Below are positions 43,801-55,694 of a stretch of 64,000 bases of DNA, one piece after another. A model generated the notes under the pieces. It did no database searches, was not told where the DNA came from, and was given only the letters and a program-made list of their open reading frames with translations. The translations under genes were made by a program, and so were the position numbers. Positions within the stretch are counted from its first letter, which is position 1; every line of letters starts with the position of its first letter. Origin of the DNA: Bolinopsis microptera (taxonomy: Eukaryota > Ctenophora > Tentaculata > Lobata > Bolinopsidae); contig NC_087078.1 in the NCBI RefSeq assembly GCF_026151205.1, forward strand, positions 11,825,118 to 11,889,117, read 5' to 3'.

Positions 43801-46800
43801 ATACAAGGAAACTTGTAATATTAAGGTGAGGCAATGTAGGATAATATTTATAGAATGTAGATTGTAGATATGAAGATAACTTAAATATGGATAAGAAGAT
43901 TAAATTTATAGATATGAAGATCACATGTACAGATATGTTAAGTTAAGTCAACAAAATTACTTTCAGTAAACAGCAAGTCAAGCAAGTGGTGATCGCAAGA
44001 TATGTGAGTTTTGGCGTTAAAATGAGGTTGTTAATTGTTTCACAACTTCTAATGAACCATAAATACCTGAGTTTATCGTTCTGGTAGTATGAAGCGTTGT
44101 ATTGCATAGACAATGTCGATTGTGCTTTCGGAGGAACCTCCCACGTTTTGAAGTCGGAAACCTAAAATTCGATAATATCATTAATATTTTGAGATTTTCA
44201 CCTTTGAAGATGTATAAAATAAAGCGTTTTAGAGATAATCGTAACCGTAACAGCCCGCTACATTTTCTCCAGTTTTCTTAGAAGTCGCTGATTTGCCTAA
44301 ATGGTTAGCCTAAGGGTTAATTGTAACCGTGCCAAAATACCGAACGATAGCCATTATATATACTATATAGGAGTATGTAATTAGTTATATTTATGTGCAT
44401 AATTAGCACTGCACCGGCGTGTGTTATGTATTTTCAGATCTCTTAAAAAATTTGAATGGATAATTACCAATTCTAAGTGCTAAACTAATGCACATTGTTT
44501 ATCTGCCTTATTCAATGGTTTAAGTCTTTTCTTAAAGTGAAAGACTTAAGACATAAACATCATTCATTACATGAGGGTAGATGACATGTCACGAACGAAA
44601 AACTGTCGGAAAAAACTTCATTTTATGTGAATAATAATGTATCGCACAATGAAATTAATAAAGTTGCATCAAAATATGAATATGGAGATTAATAAGAAGC
44701 TTCGCTAACTCAGCTGGTGTAAATAATAATCAGTACTGATTAATTTATACGATCTATAATACAGATAATGACACATAATAATTAATAATCATAACAAAGT
44801 ATATTCTCATTATATGTATCTTCAGAGAACAGCTCAGAATTGAATTGAGCCAAATTCCATTGTATAATGACTGGTCTCTGTCCACTAAACACATTAATGG
44901 TATTGGTAACAGAATTACAGGGAACAGAGTGATACTTTACAGCATTACCGTGCGTGCTTCACATATTTTCATGGGGCATATTTCACATATTTTCATGGCA
45001 CGGCGTAACTATGGCGCGGTGTATCCCCTACCACGTTGCTAAGTGCTGTTAGAACCGGAAATCGAGCTACTTTATAGAGCAAGAGAATAGTTTAACATCA
45101 CAGAAATATGGAAAACATTGAAAATGAACCCACTTCTTTATTCTCGGCCAAGACAGAGCCGGAAGATTTGGTGACGGTGATACTGTAGCAACACCCGGGT
45201 GTCAGGCTGGTGATGTTGGAGAGGTTCTGGGCGGAGGTCAGGAGAACAGTCACACTTTCACCACCACACTCTCTATCACCTGCGATATTATGGGTGTCAC
45301 TTGTTATGTTCTGGGTATCACTCGTCCTGTTCAGTGTGTCATTTGTTGTGTTCTGGGTGTCACTTGTTGTGTTCAGGGTCTTACATTACCAGATATCATT
45401 TAGACGGTCGTGATCATTTTGATCTCTGAAGCTCTATAAGTTTGCATGATTAGGGTAGACCTTTTTTAGTCCAACCAAGGGTCATTAGAATTGGTATTGG
45501 TTTTAACATAAGAGAGCACTTTATATAGGCACAGGAAATGTTTAGGCCTTAGGGCGCTAGAGATACACTCATTATATCAAACAAACGATTTATATATTTC
45601 AGTAGTCAGGGAGGCAGGTATACCGAGTAAAGACTTAACTAAAGGCGAGGAAACGATACAAATCTGCTTTGAAATTGAAGCGCATAACCGCTCTTAATAG
45701 CCGATTATAGGCCAGTACACACCGAACGTACCCGGGTGACAGGGGTAGGGTTGTACGACCAAATCCTGTTGCGTTGTGATTTTGTCGTTTACAGACGACC
45801 AGCTGACCAGCAGTGAGGTGGTAGTCCTGGATTGGAGGGACACTTCGGCCTCCGTACAGCTAAACTTATCAACACCTGTAGGAGGAGAATTGGGGTTTAG
45901 CAAATAAGGAACGGATATCCGACTGTACGTGAAATTTGATTGATGAGGGTGGATACTGGATAGTGGATAATGGTCTGGGTACTGATATTGATTAAAAAAA
46001 GGTGAAACACATTTCATGAGTTTATGTCCATATACTTACATACAATCATTTTAACTTTCATGGAAACCTGTACACGACATAATGTTATGTAGTTGTTAAC
46101 CGTTTGTACAGCATGTGTTTTTACAAGAGTTTTTGTAGATTTACCTACGACAGATGTATGTGCAGACAGGGATATCTGTCCAGCTATGTCTGTTATTTTA
46201 CAGTAATAGTCTCCTATATCTGCCCTCATCAGACAGTCCTGCAAGTCATATCGATCAGTAATATTAAGCGATTATTAGGTTATTATAAACGTTTATAAAT
46301 TAGGTTATTATAAATAAAGAAGCTTCAGAGATACTGGCAGTTGTTACTGTCCATGTTGTTGTTAACTAACTAGTTGTTTAAAAAACTAACTAATTATTAA
46401 AATAGTATCACAAGAGACTGAGAGTTAAATTTATTGACTAGACTACCAAAGAAGTAGTCTGTCTGATTAAATCTGCAAACCTTATTTATTGAAAATAATA
46501 TTCTGTCATTTTTTCTGTCTACTATTTTAGTGACGGAGGTTCGTTTATCCGGTATGATCTCCTTGTTGTTTTTGTAGCAACTAAAATAAGATCATACTTT
46601 AAGCTGTAACTGTGGATATAAAAATGCCAGAAAAATCCCAACCTTCGAGAAGCAGTAGAAATATATAATTGATCTGTATTTAAAACATTTAAAATATTTA
46701 AAATATTTTTAAAAAGGGACCACCCACGCCCTGTAGGAATAATACTTACTATCAAAATATCATTTTAAAACTGTCTCGAACATTCCATTTAAAGACAAAA

Positions 46801-49800
46801 TGCAAATATGAAAACTCACGTCCAATCTCTCATGTCTCCATGATCTATATCTTTTCTACTTGTGTAGAATTGAATTCTTGTGGTATTCTGAGTGAGTGTA
46901 ACCACTTCTTCTAACCTTGATAGCTTGATATCTGGGGAAGAGTGACATAATTAGCCTGATTAATTACCATATCGTGAGAGGGAAAATTTACATATTATTA
47001 GATTAGAATTTGCATATAATCAGATTAAAATTTCGAGGAATGATTACCGTAACGGGGAACGAAGAGAGTAATTTAAATTAAATTTGGATCGAATTAAAGC
47101 TATTTTTTATACTCTACCTGGTACAAATTTGAGGTTGTTGACAGCGATAGCCAAGAACTTTGAAATGTTCACATGAACAGAAAAACAGTTTGTAGAAAGC
47201 TCTTCACCAGCTTCTATATTAGTGCAGTCCATCGGCCGGATGTCGACAGCCGTACTGCCCAATTCTTCGCTCGAACTGGAGTGAGAGATTTGTTTAGTTC
47301 TGTCATCAATAAAATGCCGGAAGCTTAAAAAAAGAGAAAATATCTACTTCAACTCTGATATAGAGTGTGATTTGATGTAATTAAATATATAAAATTATCT
47401 TAAAATCCCTGTGATAAATCAATCCCAGCATAAACATTAACATTTCATGATTGTACCTATTTTTGAGACATTCGAACATGCAAATTCCAAATTCATTCGT
47501 GCCATAGGAACCATCGACATCATCCCCTGGGTATTATTACCATATAAGGGCACCGTGTAGGTATTTACACTGGGTATTTACATTTTACACTCGGGAATGT
47601 TGGGTATTTACACTCGGGAATGTTGGGTATTTACATTTTACACTCGGGAATGTTGGGTATTTACACTCGGGAATGTTGGGTATTTACACTCGGGAATGTT
47701 GGGTATTTACACTCGGGAATGTTGGGTATTTACACTCGGGAATGTTGGGTATTTACACTCGGGAATGTTGGGTATTAACACTCGGGAATGTTGGGTATTT
47801 ACACTCGGGAATGTTGGGTATTAACACTCGGGAATGTTGGGTATTAACACTCGGGAATGTTGGGTATTAACACTCGGGAATGTTAGGTATTTACACTCGG
47901 GAATGTTGGGTATTAACACTCGGGAATGTTGGGTATTTACACTCGGGAATGTTGGGTATTTACACTCGGGAATGTTGGGTATTTACACTCGGGAATGTTG
48001 GGTATTTACACTCGGGAATGTTGGGTATTTACACTCGGGAATGTTGGGTATTTACACTCGGGAATGTTGGGTATTAACACTCGGGAATGTTGGGTATTTA
48101 CACTCGGGAATGTTGGGTATTAACACTCGGGAATGTTGGGTATTAACACTCGGGAATGTTAGGTATTTACACTCGGGAATGTTGGGTATTAACACTCGGG
48201 AATGTTGGGTATTTACACTCGGGAATGTCAATCGCAACATAAACAGATAAAACTGTTTTATCTTGGTAGAACGTGTTAGACCTCTATTTTATCATCTCTG
48301 CAACGTTGTAAGGGTAAACGGGGACCTCTATTCTACGCGACCTTTTATTTCACATAAAATATAATTCTTAAGTTTGGAGAAAAGCACCAAATCACATTAA
48401 ATTTTCAAATGACAATTAAATTTCGGCCGAAATTTGGTTCGCTTAACTATAACATTAACCGCGTAAAATAGAGGTCTAACTTTATTTTTAGCAAATAAAA
48501 GAGATAACAATTAATTTTAATTTGACGAACAGCTGCATTCGCTTAATATAATTTCTTATTATGTATATCCCCTGATAAGGAGAACTCCAAAAAGTCACAA
48601 AGAGGCAAGAACTATACCATCACGGTGTATCATGCATGATATTTGGGTAAGACCGAACAATTGCTGTCCGACCTCGTAACCTAACGACAATTGACTGAGT
48701 TAGAAGACAAGGGCCTTTCTAGGTTTTACATTGTTTCAATGTTCTACCAAAAAATTGGAATTGTCCCATGGAACAATCGACAGTAAATTGTTCGATCTTG
48801 CTGGAATCTCTAAAAAGCAAAACCCGGGGGAACCTACTGTTTATACTGGAGAAGTTAGCATCACCAATAAACACAGCATCAATATTACCACCAAACTGTC
48901 TCTTGGAGAACTGCCTCAAATAGAGACACTGTGTCTCGTTGTCACCCATCAGACAGCTGTACCAATGAGTAATATACTCTGTGTAAGGATCCAGCTTGTT
49001 GTTCAAGTTGAAGGCTTTGTTAGGGTGAACACTGTCCAGAGACACGGTTATGGTGATGGGATCACCTGTGGTGTTCTGACCGGTGAGACAAGTGTCCTGG
49101 GTCGGACACCGAGACCCACACTCATTCCACCCCACACACCTGCCGGGAGTTAGAGTTATCGGGTGGAATGTGGAGCTATATTGATGCGAGGAATTTATTA
49201 GGATACTTCGCGGATGGAATAATCATATCAACATTCAACATTGCAAATAACGCATATTTTGTTCACTTATTCCTGTAAAAGTAGGTAAATTACAACTGAC
49301 TCAATCTCCTAGGATAGCGTACACTGTACGCCATACTGTCCACTTATGAAAGTTCTTAAAGGTACAGAGGCAACATCTGCATACTTTTATAGTTATACGT
49401 AGCAACTTAATCATCTTGATCTCATTTAGTCATTACGTCCTGCCCCGTAGGGGACAGTTTACCCGCTCAAAAACGGTGGTTAATAAGGCTAACACAGCAC
49501 ATATCATGTGGCCATATAGCACATATGTGCTAACACAACACATGTGTGCTAATATAAATACACCGCCAGGTTTTGGCAATATTGACGGAAAATTGCCAAT
49601 GTCTACTGATGTGTGAGACTTGAAAAAGAGTGGCGCGGCCGGATATTGCAATATTAACAAGGTCTGAGGTCCTTGGAAACTTTCGAATGTTCTACCTTCA
49701 AAAATGCAGGTATCAAACTGGAAAGATCGGTGAAAAAATAGCCGGTAAAACATTTGCTTCGTACCTGTAAGTTCCAGAATCAGTTTCTGCAATATTCTTT

Positions 49801-50803
49801 ATAATAAGATGATTGTTGGGTGACATAAAGTATCGTCCATCTAAAGTTAAATTGGAGAACAGCCCATCCACCAGGACCTGCCACCATATCGTAGGTTTAG
49901 GTTGTCCTGTAGTGAGTAAATTTAGGAACATCAAATTAAAAGTCCAAATTCTAAAATTGCCAATATTGTTGATGCCACTTTAAAAGTAAATGATTTGTAC
50001 TATGTCAAATTGTGGTACGACTTTATACATAATATATTTTGTTAAATTGTGGTGACAACTTTTCAAATTTTCATGCAATCAAAATAACGGGCATTACGGA
50101 TATACTGCTCGTCACCTTTAAGTCACCTTTAAGGGCAGGTTACTGGACACACACACATTTCTCACTTACATATCCTAATTTACTTATAAATCACAGGACA
50201 AGCTGCTAACTCAATAAATTAATTACCTACGACCGCACACGGAACTACCGCTGTACTGCCGGGACGAAACAGGGTGGGTGGGACATCCCGCAGTACATCC
50301 GTCAAGTTGTAACTACAGAGACTAGCAGAGCTGAACCACTGGGTCTGCTCGGAGAGGATGTGGGAGTGGGTGGAATTTCCTACTATCGGACTGTAGATAC
50401 CCTCGTCAGATGAACCTGGGGATATTGGTGTGTGAGAAACTTTAATGTTAGTGTCAGAGAAACATGCACGTGGAATTTAAAGCGTAAATTGGGTAAAATT
50501 GGTAAAATGATACATTTAAAGTAGCTGAGACAATATGACGTCACAGAACATCCAGTCTCCGCTTAGTACGTTGTTGTATAAATCAGAGTGTCCTGCACCC
50601 AATTACCACTTACTTGTGAGAGTCAGGGTGTGATTCACAGTGTTGATCACTGTTGTAAAGTCTTTGAGATACGCCTGTGATGTGCCCGCGTATAGGACTG
50701 TTCTGTGGCCGGGAAGGAAGTAGGTCAGATCCGCCAGGATTGGGCCGCCCAGCAAGAGCAAGCTGATAAGACTGTGTACCGATGTACTGACATAGTTTAT
50801 CAT
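37884..50803 (-). CDS. Type I membrane protein with Ig-like and fibronectin-III-like domains
   Basis: Seventeen exons, minus strand: 50803-50614, 50415-50227, 49906-49765, 49139-48748, 47526-47457, 47323-47118, 46931-46820, 46238-46145, 45875-45732, 45279-45134, 44161-44067, 43779-43530, 40311-40247, 40040-39976, 39649-39599, 39358-39167 and 38086-37884 (2606 nt, about 868 aa). There is a signal peptide (residues 1-24). Exons 2-4 hold a classic I-set Ig domain: CAVVGQPKP, IWW, ETDSGTYRC. A cysteine-rich stretch follows, then a second Ig F-strand (ADIGDYYC, exon 8). FN3-like modules fill exons 9-16 (LTPGCCYSITV; YLKEGKRYNLKIWGINS). One membrane helix (ITIVTILAFILVVIGVM) precedes a 67-residue basic tail. 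Likely an adhesion or receptor protein. Exon 7 ends in phase 2 but exon 8 needs phase 0; the other junctions close. Exon 15 and the exon 4 donor are weaker. Confidence 0.75.
38087..39166 (-). other. Intron 16 of the Ig/FN3 gene
   Basis: 1.1 kb between the membrane-helix exon and the cytoplasmic-tail exon; no repeat or coding sequence recognised. Confidence 0.55.
39800..39900 (-). pseudogene. Decayed duplicate of exon 14 of the Ig/FN3 gene
   Basis: On the minus strand AACACTACATCGCCAACAGT, then CTTACAGGATATTGTAAGTT, parallel exon 14 and its donor closely (roughly 85% over 50 bp by eye, with intron flank). An in-frame TAA replaces the conserved TEDN part. It lies in intron 14 between exons 14 and 15, so it is a local tandem duplication that lost function. 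Confidence 0.65.
40738..40827 (-). pseudogene. Possible older duplicate of exon 14, upstream of exon 13
   Basis: After a TGCAG acceptor-like site the minus strand reads VTILENTEDNTLQRVTELSGN, paralleling YGVLKYTEDNTTLPEVLFTGN of exon 14 in the same entry phase. I find no donor leaving in exon 14's phase, so it is more likely a relic than an alternative exon. Confidence 0.45.
40877..41747. mobile_element. G-run-ended TIR element with paired decamer arrays (871 bp)
   Basis: Starts GGGGGGGATGCAACGTCAAT and ends with the complement; the flanks carry a perfect 8-bp duplication GTTTTTTA (40869-40876 and 41748-41755). Just inside each end is an array of about 10-11 copies of GTCAATTAAT (40891-40996 and 41592-41692), both in the same orientation. 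Each array is followed by a GTCAATGTCAGTTT ... ACTGACATTAATTGAC foldback. The central about 550 bp has no coding sequence. It lies in intron 12 of the Ig/FN3 gene. Confidence 0.85.
42118..42800 (-). pseudogene. LINE ORF1 (gag-like) relic
   Basis: Minus-strand segments in three frames together match the ORF1 layout of CR1/L2-type LINEs. A coiled, Lys/Glu-rich start leads to VVEEEDRSRNFVVFGLSEG, then (shifted) NARPVKVKV and AKNLRITEKFKTVFVCPDRS, then (shifted again) a YKRLIVKEMKDRAAEE segment ending at a TAA near 42118. Frameshifts lie near 42455 and 42275. There is no ORF2. ORF1 proteins bind element RNA. It lies in intron 12 of the Ig/FN3 gene, same strand. Confidence 0.72.
42960..43115. repeat. 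15-bp repeats and a palindrome
   Basis: About five tandem units of GCTGAAATCTTTGCT/GGCTGAAATCTT (42985-43060), then the palindrome GATACGTTATAACGTATCC (about 43090-43108), in intron 12. Confidence 0.7.
45283..45385. repeat. Imperfect 30-bp tandem repeat next to a splice acceptor
   Basis: Three to four units around TGGGTGTCACTTGTTGTGTTC lie in the intron immediately before exon 10's acceptor (minus strand) and supply part of its upstream sequence. Confidence 0.65.
46643..46730 (-). other. Candidate 88-bp exon between exons 7 and 8, frame unresolved
   Basis: Bounded by TCCTACAG|G and CGAAG|GTTGGG. Its length (3n+1) is exactly what is needed to join phase 2 of exon 7 to phase 0 of exon 8, but in that frame a TAA appears after seven codons. 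In another frame it is open and reads Ig-like (TDQLYISTASR, an E-strand pattern). Either it is not an exon, or a base is wrong or mutated. Confidence 0.35.
47586..48228. repeat. 23-bp minisatellite, about 28 copies
   Basis: The unit is GGGTATTTACACTCGGGAATGTT minus the last three bases written here for brevity: core TATTTACACTCGGGAATGTT. Units vary between TATTTACAC and TATTAACAC in a patterned order. It is located in intron 4 of the Ig/FN3 gene. The 23-bp period makes all three frames open, so the long frames across it are not genes. Confidence 0.95.
48275..48480. mobile_element. Small TIR element (206 bp)
   Basis: Ends GTTAGACCTCTATTTTA and the exact complement TAAAATAGAGGTCTAAC. It lies in intron 4 of the Ig/FN3 gene. 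A target duplication is not clear. Confidence 0.65.
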
Positions 50804-51085
50804 GGTTTGTACCTACCTGGAGAGTGGCGTGCTCTGTTAATTATTATAGTACTTTTGACTATCGTGATACTATTAAAACTAAAAGTGATATGATATGTGC
50901 AACGTTAATTTCTAAAAACTCTTATTTTGAATAATTCAAATTTTTGTAACCCACGCAGGTTGTGAATATAAAAATACGAAAGAGCAGGCAGCAGTCATAC
51001 TTTGTAAGCTGTTGAACGACTAAAAACAATTTTAAAAACGAAATTGTTTTGATCAGAAAGTAAACAAAATCGCTGTGAAACCAAC
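50804..51085. promoter_or_regulatory. Upstream region of the Ig/FN3 gene
   Basis: Directly 5' of the start codon on the minus strand, so it should contain the 5' UTR and part of the promoter. No individual element can be assigned. Confidence 0.35.
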
Positions 51086-51090
51086 AATGT

Positions 51091-51091
<1 letters not shown>

Positions 51092-51122
<31 letters not shown>
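51092..51122. repeat. 31-bp poly-C tract flanked by a 6-bp direct repeat
   Basis: A pure C-run with AATGTT on both sides (51086-51091 and 51123-51128), as if a run of C had been inserted with target duplication or left by excision of a G-run-ended element. Confidence 0.85.
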
Positions 51123-51126
<4 letters not shown>

Positions 51127-51128
51127 TT

Positions 51129-52914
51129 ATAATTTCGGGGCCGTACATCATCCAAATTAGCAAATCAGAAAGTGTCTGTAAGTAGAAATTGGCCGCGATG
51201 CAGACGAGAAATATGTGAGCTGTATAACATGAAGCATGTGCAGAATACATCACAGGATTAATTTAGGACCATTTATGGTAAACTAATTGTAATCGATCCC
51301 GAATCAAGTGCTCCGAGCCACTGCGTTAACATTCACGACTCACGACAGTAATAAAGCTGATAAAACGATAAAGACTTAAGCTCAAAAATAACCCGACTTA
51401 CCATAACTACCCCGGCTATTATAATGAACCATACACCGTTACAAAATACTGACGGTCGGCCGTAAGAGTCCGTTAAGTTGCAGTCCGGTCACCGAATTAC
51501 AGGAGCGGCAACCCCTGGGGTCGTCGGAATGAACCCCGAAAATTGCGACAATCGCTACAGAACACACGCCAAGTTATTGGTAAAGCATCCAGCTACATAT
51601 TTTAGGAGAATTCAGGGAGCGTTCAGTGGCGCGTGCAGCTACCAGCTTCACCGATCCAATCTCTTTACTACCACGACCGTACGGTAGCTATACTGGAGCT
51701 AACCATTCAAAACAAACGAGCAGCAGATAAACAGTTAGTAAACTGCGGGGTAATTCCTATTCCCCATGTAATAGTGAGGTAGCTGAGTGTAGAGAAGGGG
51801 GGCCGGTAGGTCAGTGCGTGTGCTATTCCCGGATAATCAAATTTTTTTCCATTTTGTATGGCACCGGTCGGAGTACCTCATATTCCACAACAACTCGTAA
51901 TGTTGTTATGTGATTATCAGGCATGTAAGGGAGGGGGGGGGCACTGGGGTCATGGCTCTGGTGTCTTTCAAGGTGGGGGGGGAGGGCAAAGTATAGTTTG
52001 GCCCCCTGTGTTTAAGGTCCAAACATTTTTGACCCAACCAATGTTACTAATGACCAGGAATTAGCTTTCAGTGCTCTGGAAAGGGTAAAGACATATAACT
52101 TCGAAATCTTTTGATGCAAGAACTTCTCAATTATTGTTTGATTCTTCAATCATATTACATATTTCCGGACGATATCGATCTGGAGACTGTTATAAACAAA
52201 GAAGAATGCGATATTTTTGGAAATAAGTAAGATGGAAGTAAGATGTTTATGATTGTCAAAGATCCATAGCTGTTGCTAACTTGCCAAGTGTTAATTATAC
52301 GGTGTCTGGCATAAACTTGCAGAAACTTTTTGGGTACCAATAAACTGTCTGTGTTTGTAGTCAATAAAGATACCGCGGTTAATGTAATTCAAATGAAGTC
52401 TCTAAATTGTAGAACTAGACGGTCGATGGGGATTGGAAAAATGGGAACCATTCATATCACAGAACACAAATAAAATTAGTTGTTGTATTAGAAGTGTTGA
52501 AAGTATTAAAACCATGTGACCAAAATTATTGAAAGCTTCTGCAAAATTATATTACGAGTAAAATATTCGAAATGAAGAAGTTTAGCGTGAAGAAGATAGC
52601 GTAAGGCTCGGGATTTGAAAGATGGTGAACTAGAATTGGCCCCCCTGTTTTAAATGACGTTTTATTATGAATTATCATATTATGATTGGTCTAAAAATGA
52701 AAGGAATGTGAAATGCGTTAGATCATTGCTATCCCGGGTAATTACACGTCACCCTAATTTCATGGTATCTTGTAGCAATCCTGCACATATTAGACAAGCC
52801 ACATCGCGTACACTGAACACTCCAATGATTATAGGATACAGGGAGGGTGGCTAAATATACTGATAAAGTATAAACTGATAAACCGTATTGGGAAAGAGTG
52901 AGTACTAACTAGTG
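51129..52914. other. No gene recognised
   Basis: About 1.8 kb. Contains G-rich patches (51798-51806, 51931-51945, 51973-51985) and two similar TTGGCCCCCTGTGTTTAA stretches (near 52000 and 52636), possibly decayed repeat ends. No coding frame is supported. Confidence 0.45.
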
Positions 52915-53060
52915 AGGTAGTTACTAACAAAACAGGTAGTTACTAACAAAACAGGTAGTTACTAACAAAACAGGTAGTTACTAACAAAACAGGTAGTTAC
53001 TAACAAAACAGGTAGTTACTAACAAAACAGGTAGTTACTAACAAAACAGTGAGGTAGTTA
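52915..53060. repeat. 19-bp tandem repeat, about 7 copies
   Basis: The unit GGTAGTTACTAACAAAACA is repeated almost perfectly; first and last copies are variants (GAGGTAGTTATTAAC). Confidence 0.92.
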
Positions 53061-55077
53061 TTAACAAAACACTCTTTCAGGAAGTGGGCAAGGTTCTTTC
53101 CTCAGAAATTAAAACAGATGAACACCTTAATTTTGGCAATTAGACAATTAATTTTGGCAACTAGCCAAATTGGTGCTCTGCCTCCGGGAGCCATATAGAT
53201 CGTATTTGTTGCATGATGTCACATCTTTGGAAACCACTGTCCAAAATCGAACGTAATATTACTTTTATTTTAGCTCTCTTATCCTTTTCTCTAGTTTAAC
53301 ACATACTGCATTAATCTCATTTTCTCGGGCTCAGAAACCCTAATTTATTTTCACTTCTTACCACCAGGCACCAATTGAAATAAAAAATGCGATTGTAATT
53401 GGTATGTGCATTGTGTGCAGAAAAGAACGTTTGGGGCTGAGTATGTGATTTTCTAAGTAAAATAAAAACATTTATTAAAGCAAGTTTCTGGTTTCGGGAT
53501 AGCCTGTAGCAGGCAACGCCCGATACTAATGCTTCTACAGACCTACACAAGTGCAAGTAAGTAGGTAAATATTCATGCTAGGCATGTGGCACCCATTACG
53601 GTGACCATCCATTGAAGTTAAACTTAAAATAAAAACATGGTATTTGCAAATTCAAGCCGGAAACAATCCTCAGATCATTTCTTGAAAGTTAAAGGCCTCT
53701 TTCCCATCAGGTATCCAGGCGTTGTTAACTTTGTAGAAGATCACCAGTAACTTTGTAGGAGATGACCAGTGGTACATATTTGATATTCCAGCGGTAGCTT
53801 ATGGATATCTTTCTATACTGATATACTGCGATAATGGAATGTTATATAAACACCGTACTAATTTAACCTGGTACTGAATACTATAATAATAATACTGAAT
53901 ACTATTAATAAGTATCAATGATCTGTAGAGCATGGTACTGTAGAGACGTATTCTAGACAATTTACTGAGATCTCAACTTACTAAGGGCTCTGTTTACTAG
54001 TAACGTATCTGTTTACTAAGGCCTCTGTTTACTAGTATCTGTTTACTAGTAACGTATCTGTTTACTAAGGACTCCAATATCATCGGCTTTGATGTTTACT
54101 GTTAAAATGCTGCACTTATCTTGTTTGTACGATGGGATCGAAATTTATTATGGCTTTGATCTCAACAAGTCAATATAATGGCGTACACCGCCCTGGTAAA
54201 CACACTAAACACTTCCTCAAAATGACGAGGCGATGATCTCGGGGGAGTAAATCACCAGGGACAAATTAAAATAAGATAATATTCACTCCATATAATCAAT
54301 ATCGACTATTAAACATCGTGTACGCTGCACTGTATATGATAAGGTTACTTCCACAAATCAAATATAAAATCAGATGTCGCAGACTTACACCTCGATTTAT
54401 ATAGTGAACCGAATATGTGTTAACTGCAAGATACATCTTCGATTATCAATGAACTTTGTTGATGAGCCATTTCAAGCAATTTTGTTGGAATTTTTATTAA
54501 TTACATGCGGTCGTAGATGCTTTGTCTCTGCACCCGATATAAACTTCAAGTTTAATATTATGTGCATCTTTGTCTAAGTTATAATTGCATATATTAAACG
54601 CTGCAACTATTTATAATTAATCTACGAATACAACCCTAATGCTCGTGGAGATATCCCTGGGATGAATAGATCATTTTATTTTATATGTATAGCAAACTTA
54701 TCTTAAAATATACCGGAAACCGGATAAAATCTGGCAATAATTGTAAACCAAGAATAATCTAACAGTGTTGAAATCTTGTGACAAAATTTGAGCCCCATTT
54801 ATGTTTAACGTTACGTCATCCTTATCCACGGATAAATTTGATAAATATGTTATCCAAGGTAACATATTTAACATAATAATACGGCAGTGTGCACGTGTCC
54901 TTTACGAGTGCGCTAGCTGTGAACTGTGCTACTACTGCTGTCAAATATCAACTAAATCCACCGGCACTACTTGAAACCTGTAAAGGGTCTAATGTGGCAC
55001 TGTGGCAGGATGACTCCTTAGACCAGTATTTAAAATAAAGAGCACTTTCGAAATACAAGGTGGCCTGATCAGTAGTA
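53061..55077. other. No gene recognised
   Basis: AT-rich, about 2 kb. Short repeats of TCTGTTTACTAGTAACGTA and CTGTTTACTAAGG at 53985-54075. Nothing else definable. Confidence 0.45.
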
Positions 55078-55259
55078 CAGTCAAATCCGTCCTAATTTAA
55101 GCCTTTGTCGGACAAAATTCGCAACAAAGCGATTTTAACGGGATATGGTCGGGACAGGTCCCAGGAATCATTCCAGAGAGTTCCCAAAATCCTCGACTTC
55201 AGGAAAATCCACAATTACCTTTTGGTCACTTTGGTCCGACAAAAAGACGGATTTGACTG
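55078..55259. mobile_element. Tc1/mariner-like MITE (182 bp)
   Basis: Ends CAGTCAAATCCGTC and the complement GACGGATTTGACTG, flanked by TA (55076-55077 and 55260-55261). Subterminal GTCGGAC/GTCCGAC also pair. Confidence 0.8.
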
Positions 55260-55694
55260 TACTACAGACAAACTAGCGAATAATGTGTTCGATACACAGT
55301 AACATACACTCACGTACACGATTCGTGGAATAAAAAATGGTTTGGTCAACCTTAAGTGATGCGGAGGCAAATTGAGCCATTGGGCTCGAACAATGAGATA
55401 ATATCCGGAGTCATAAACCTGGGTAATCTAATGCAGGGATTAGCTCATTATGCCCTAATATAACCGAGCTTGTCTACGGCTATTCACAAATAATAGTTAC
55501 ATTAAATGCGTCACTTTTCGTGAAGATGACTCACCCACTGCGGCTGATGGTAACAAACAACGTACAAAATGAGCATGCGAGTTGCGACTTAAAGGCATGC
55601 CAACGGATAGTGTCACGGTTTACACCAAATGGGTTTTGAATTTCAGGCCCACTGAGAAGCCAATATTGAATGACACCCCTCTTTCGAACCAGAT

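Noticed and set aside
47586-48250. CRISPR-like regular array and 138-residue frame
   Set aside because: The 23-bp units are contiguous without spacers and the setting is an intron in an animal gene; the frames are a by-product of the repeat.
48719-48747. Exon 4 of the Ig/FN3 gene as the last exon (in-frame TAG at 48719-48721)
   Set aside because: A donor at TTTTTTG|GTAGAA gives phase 1, which fits the next exon exactly, and the downstream exons supply a membrane helix; read-through could still give a short secreted form.
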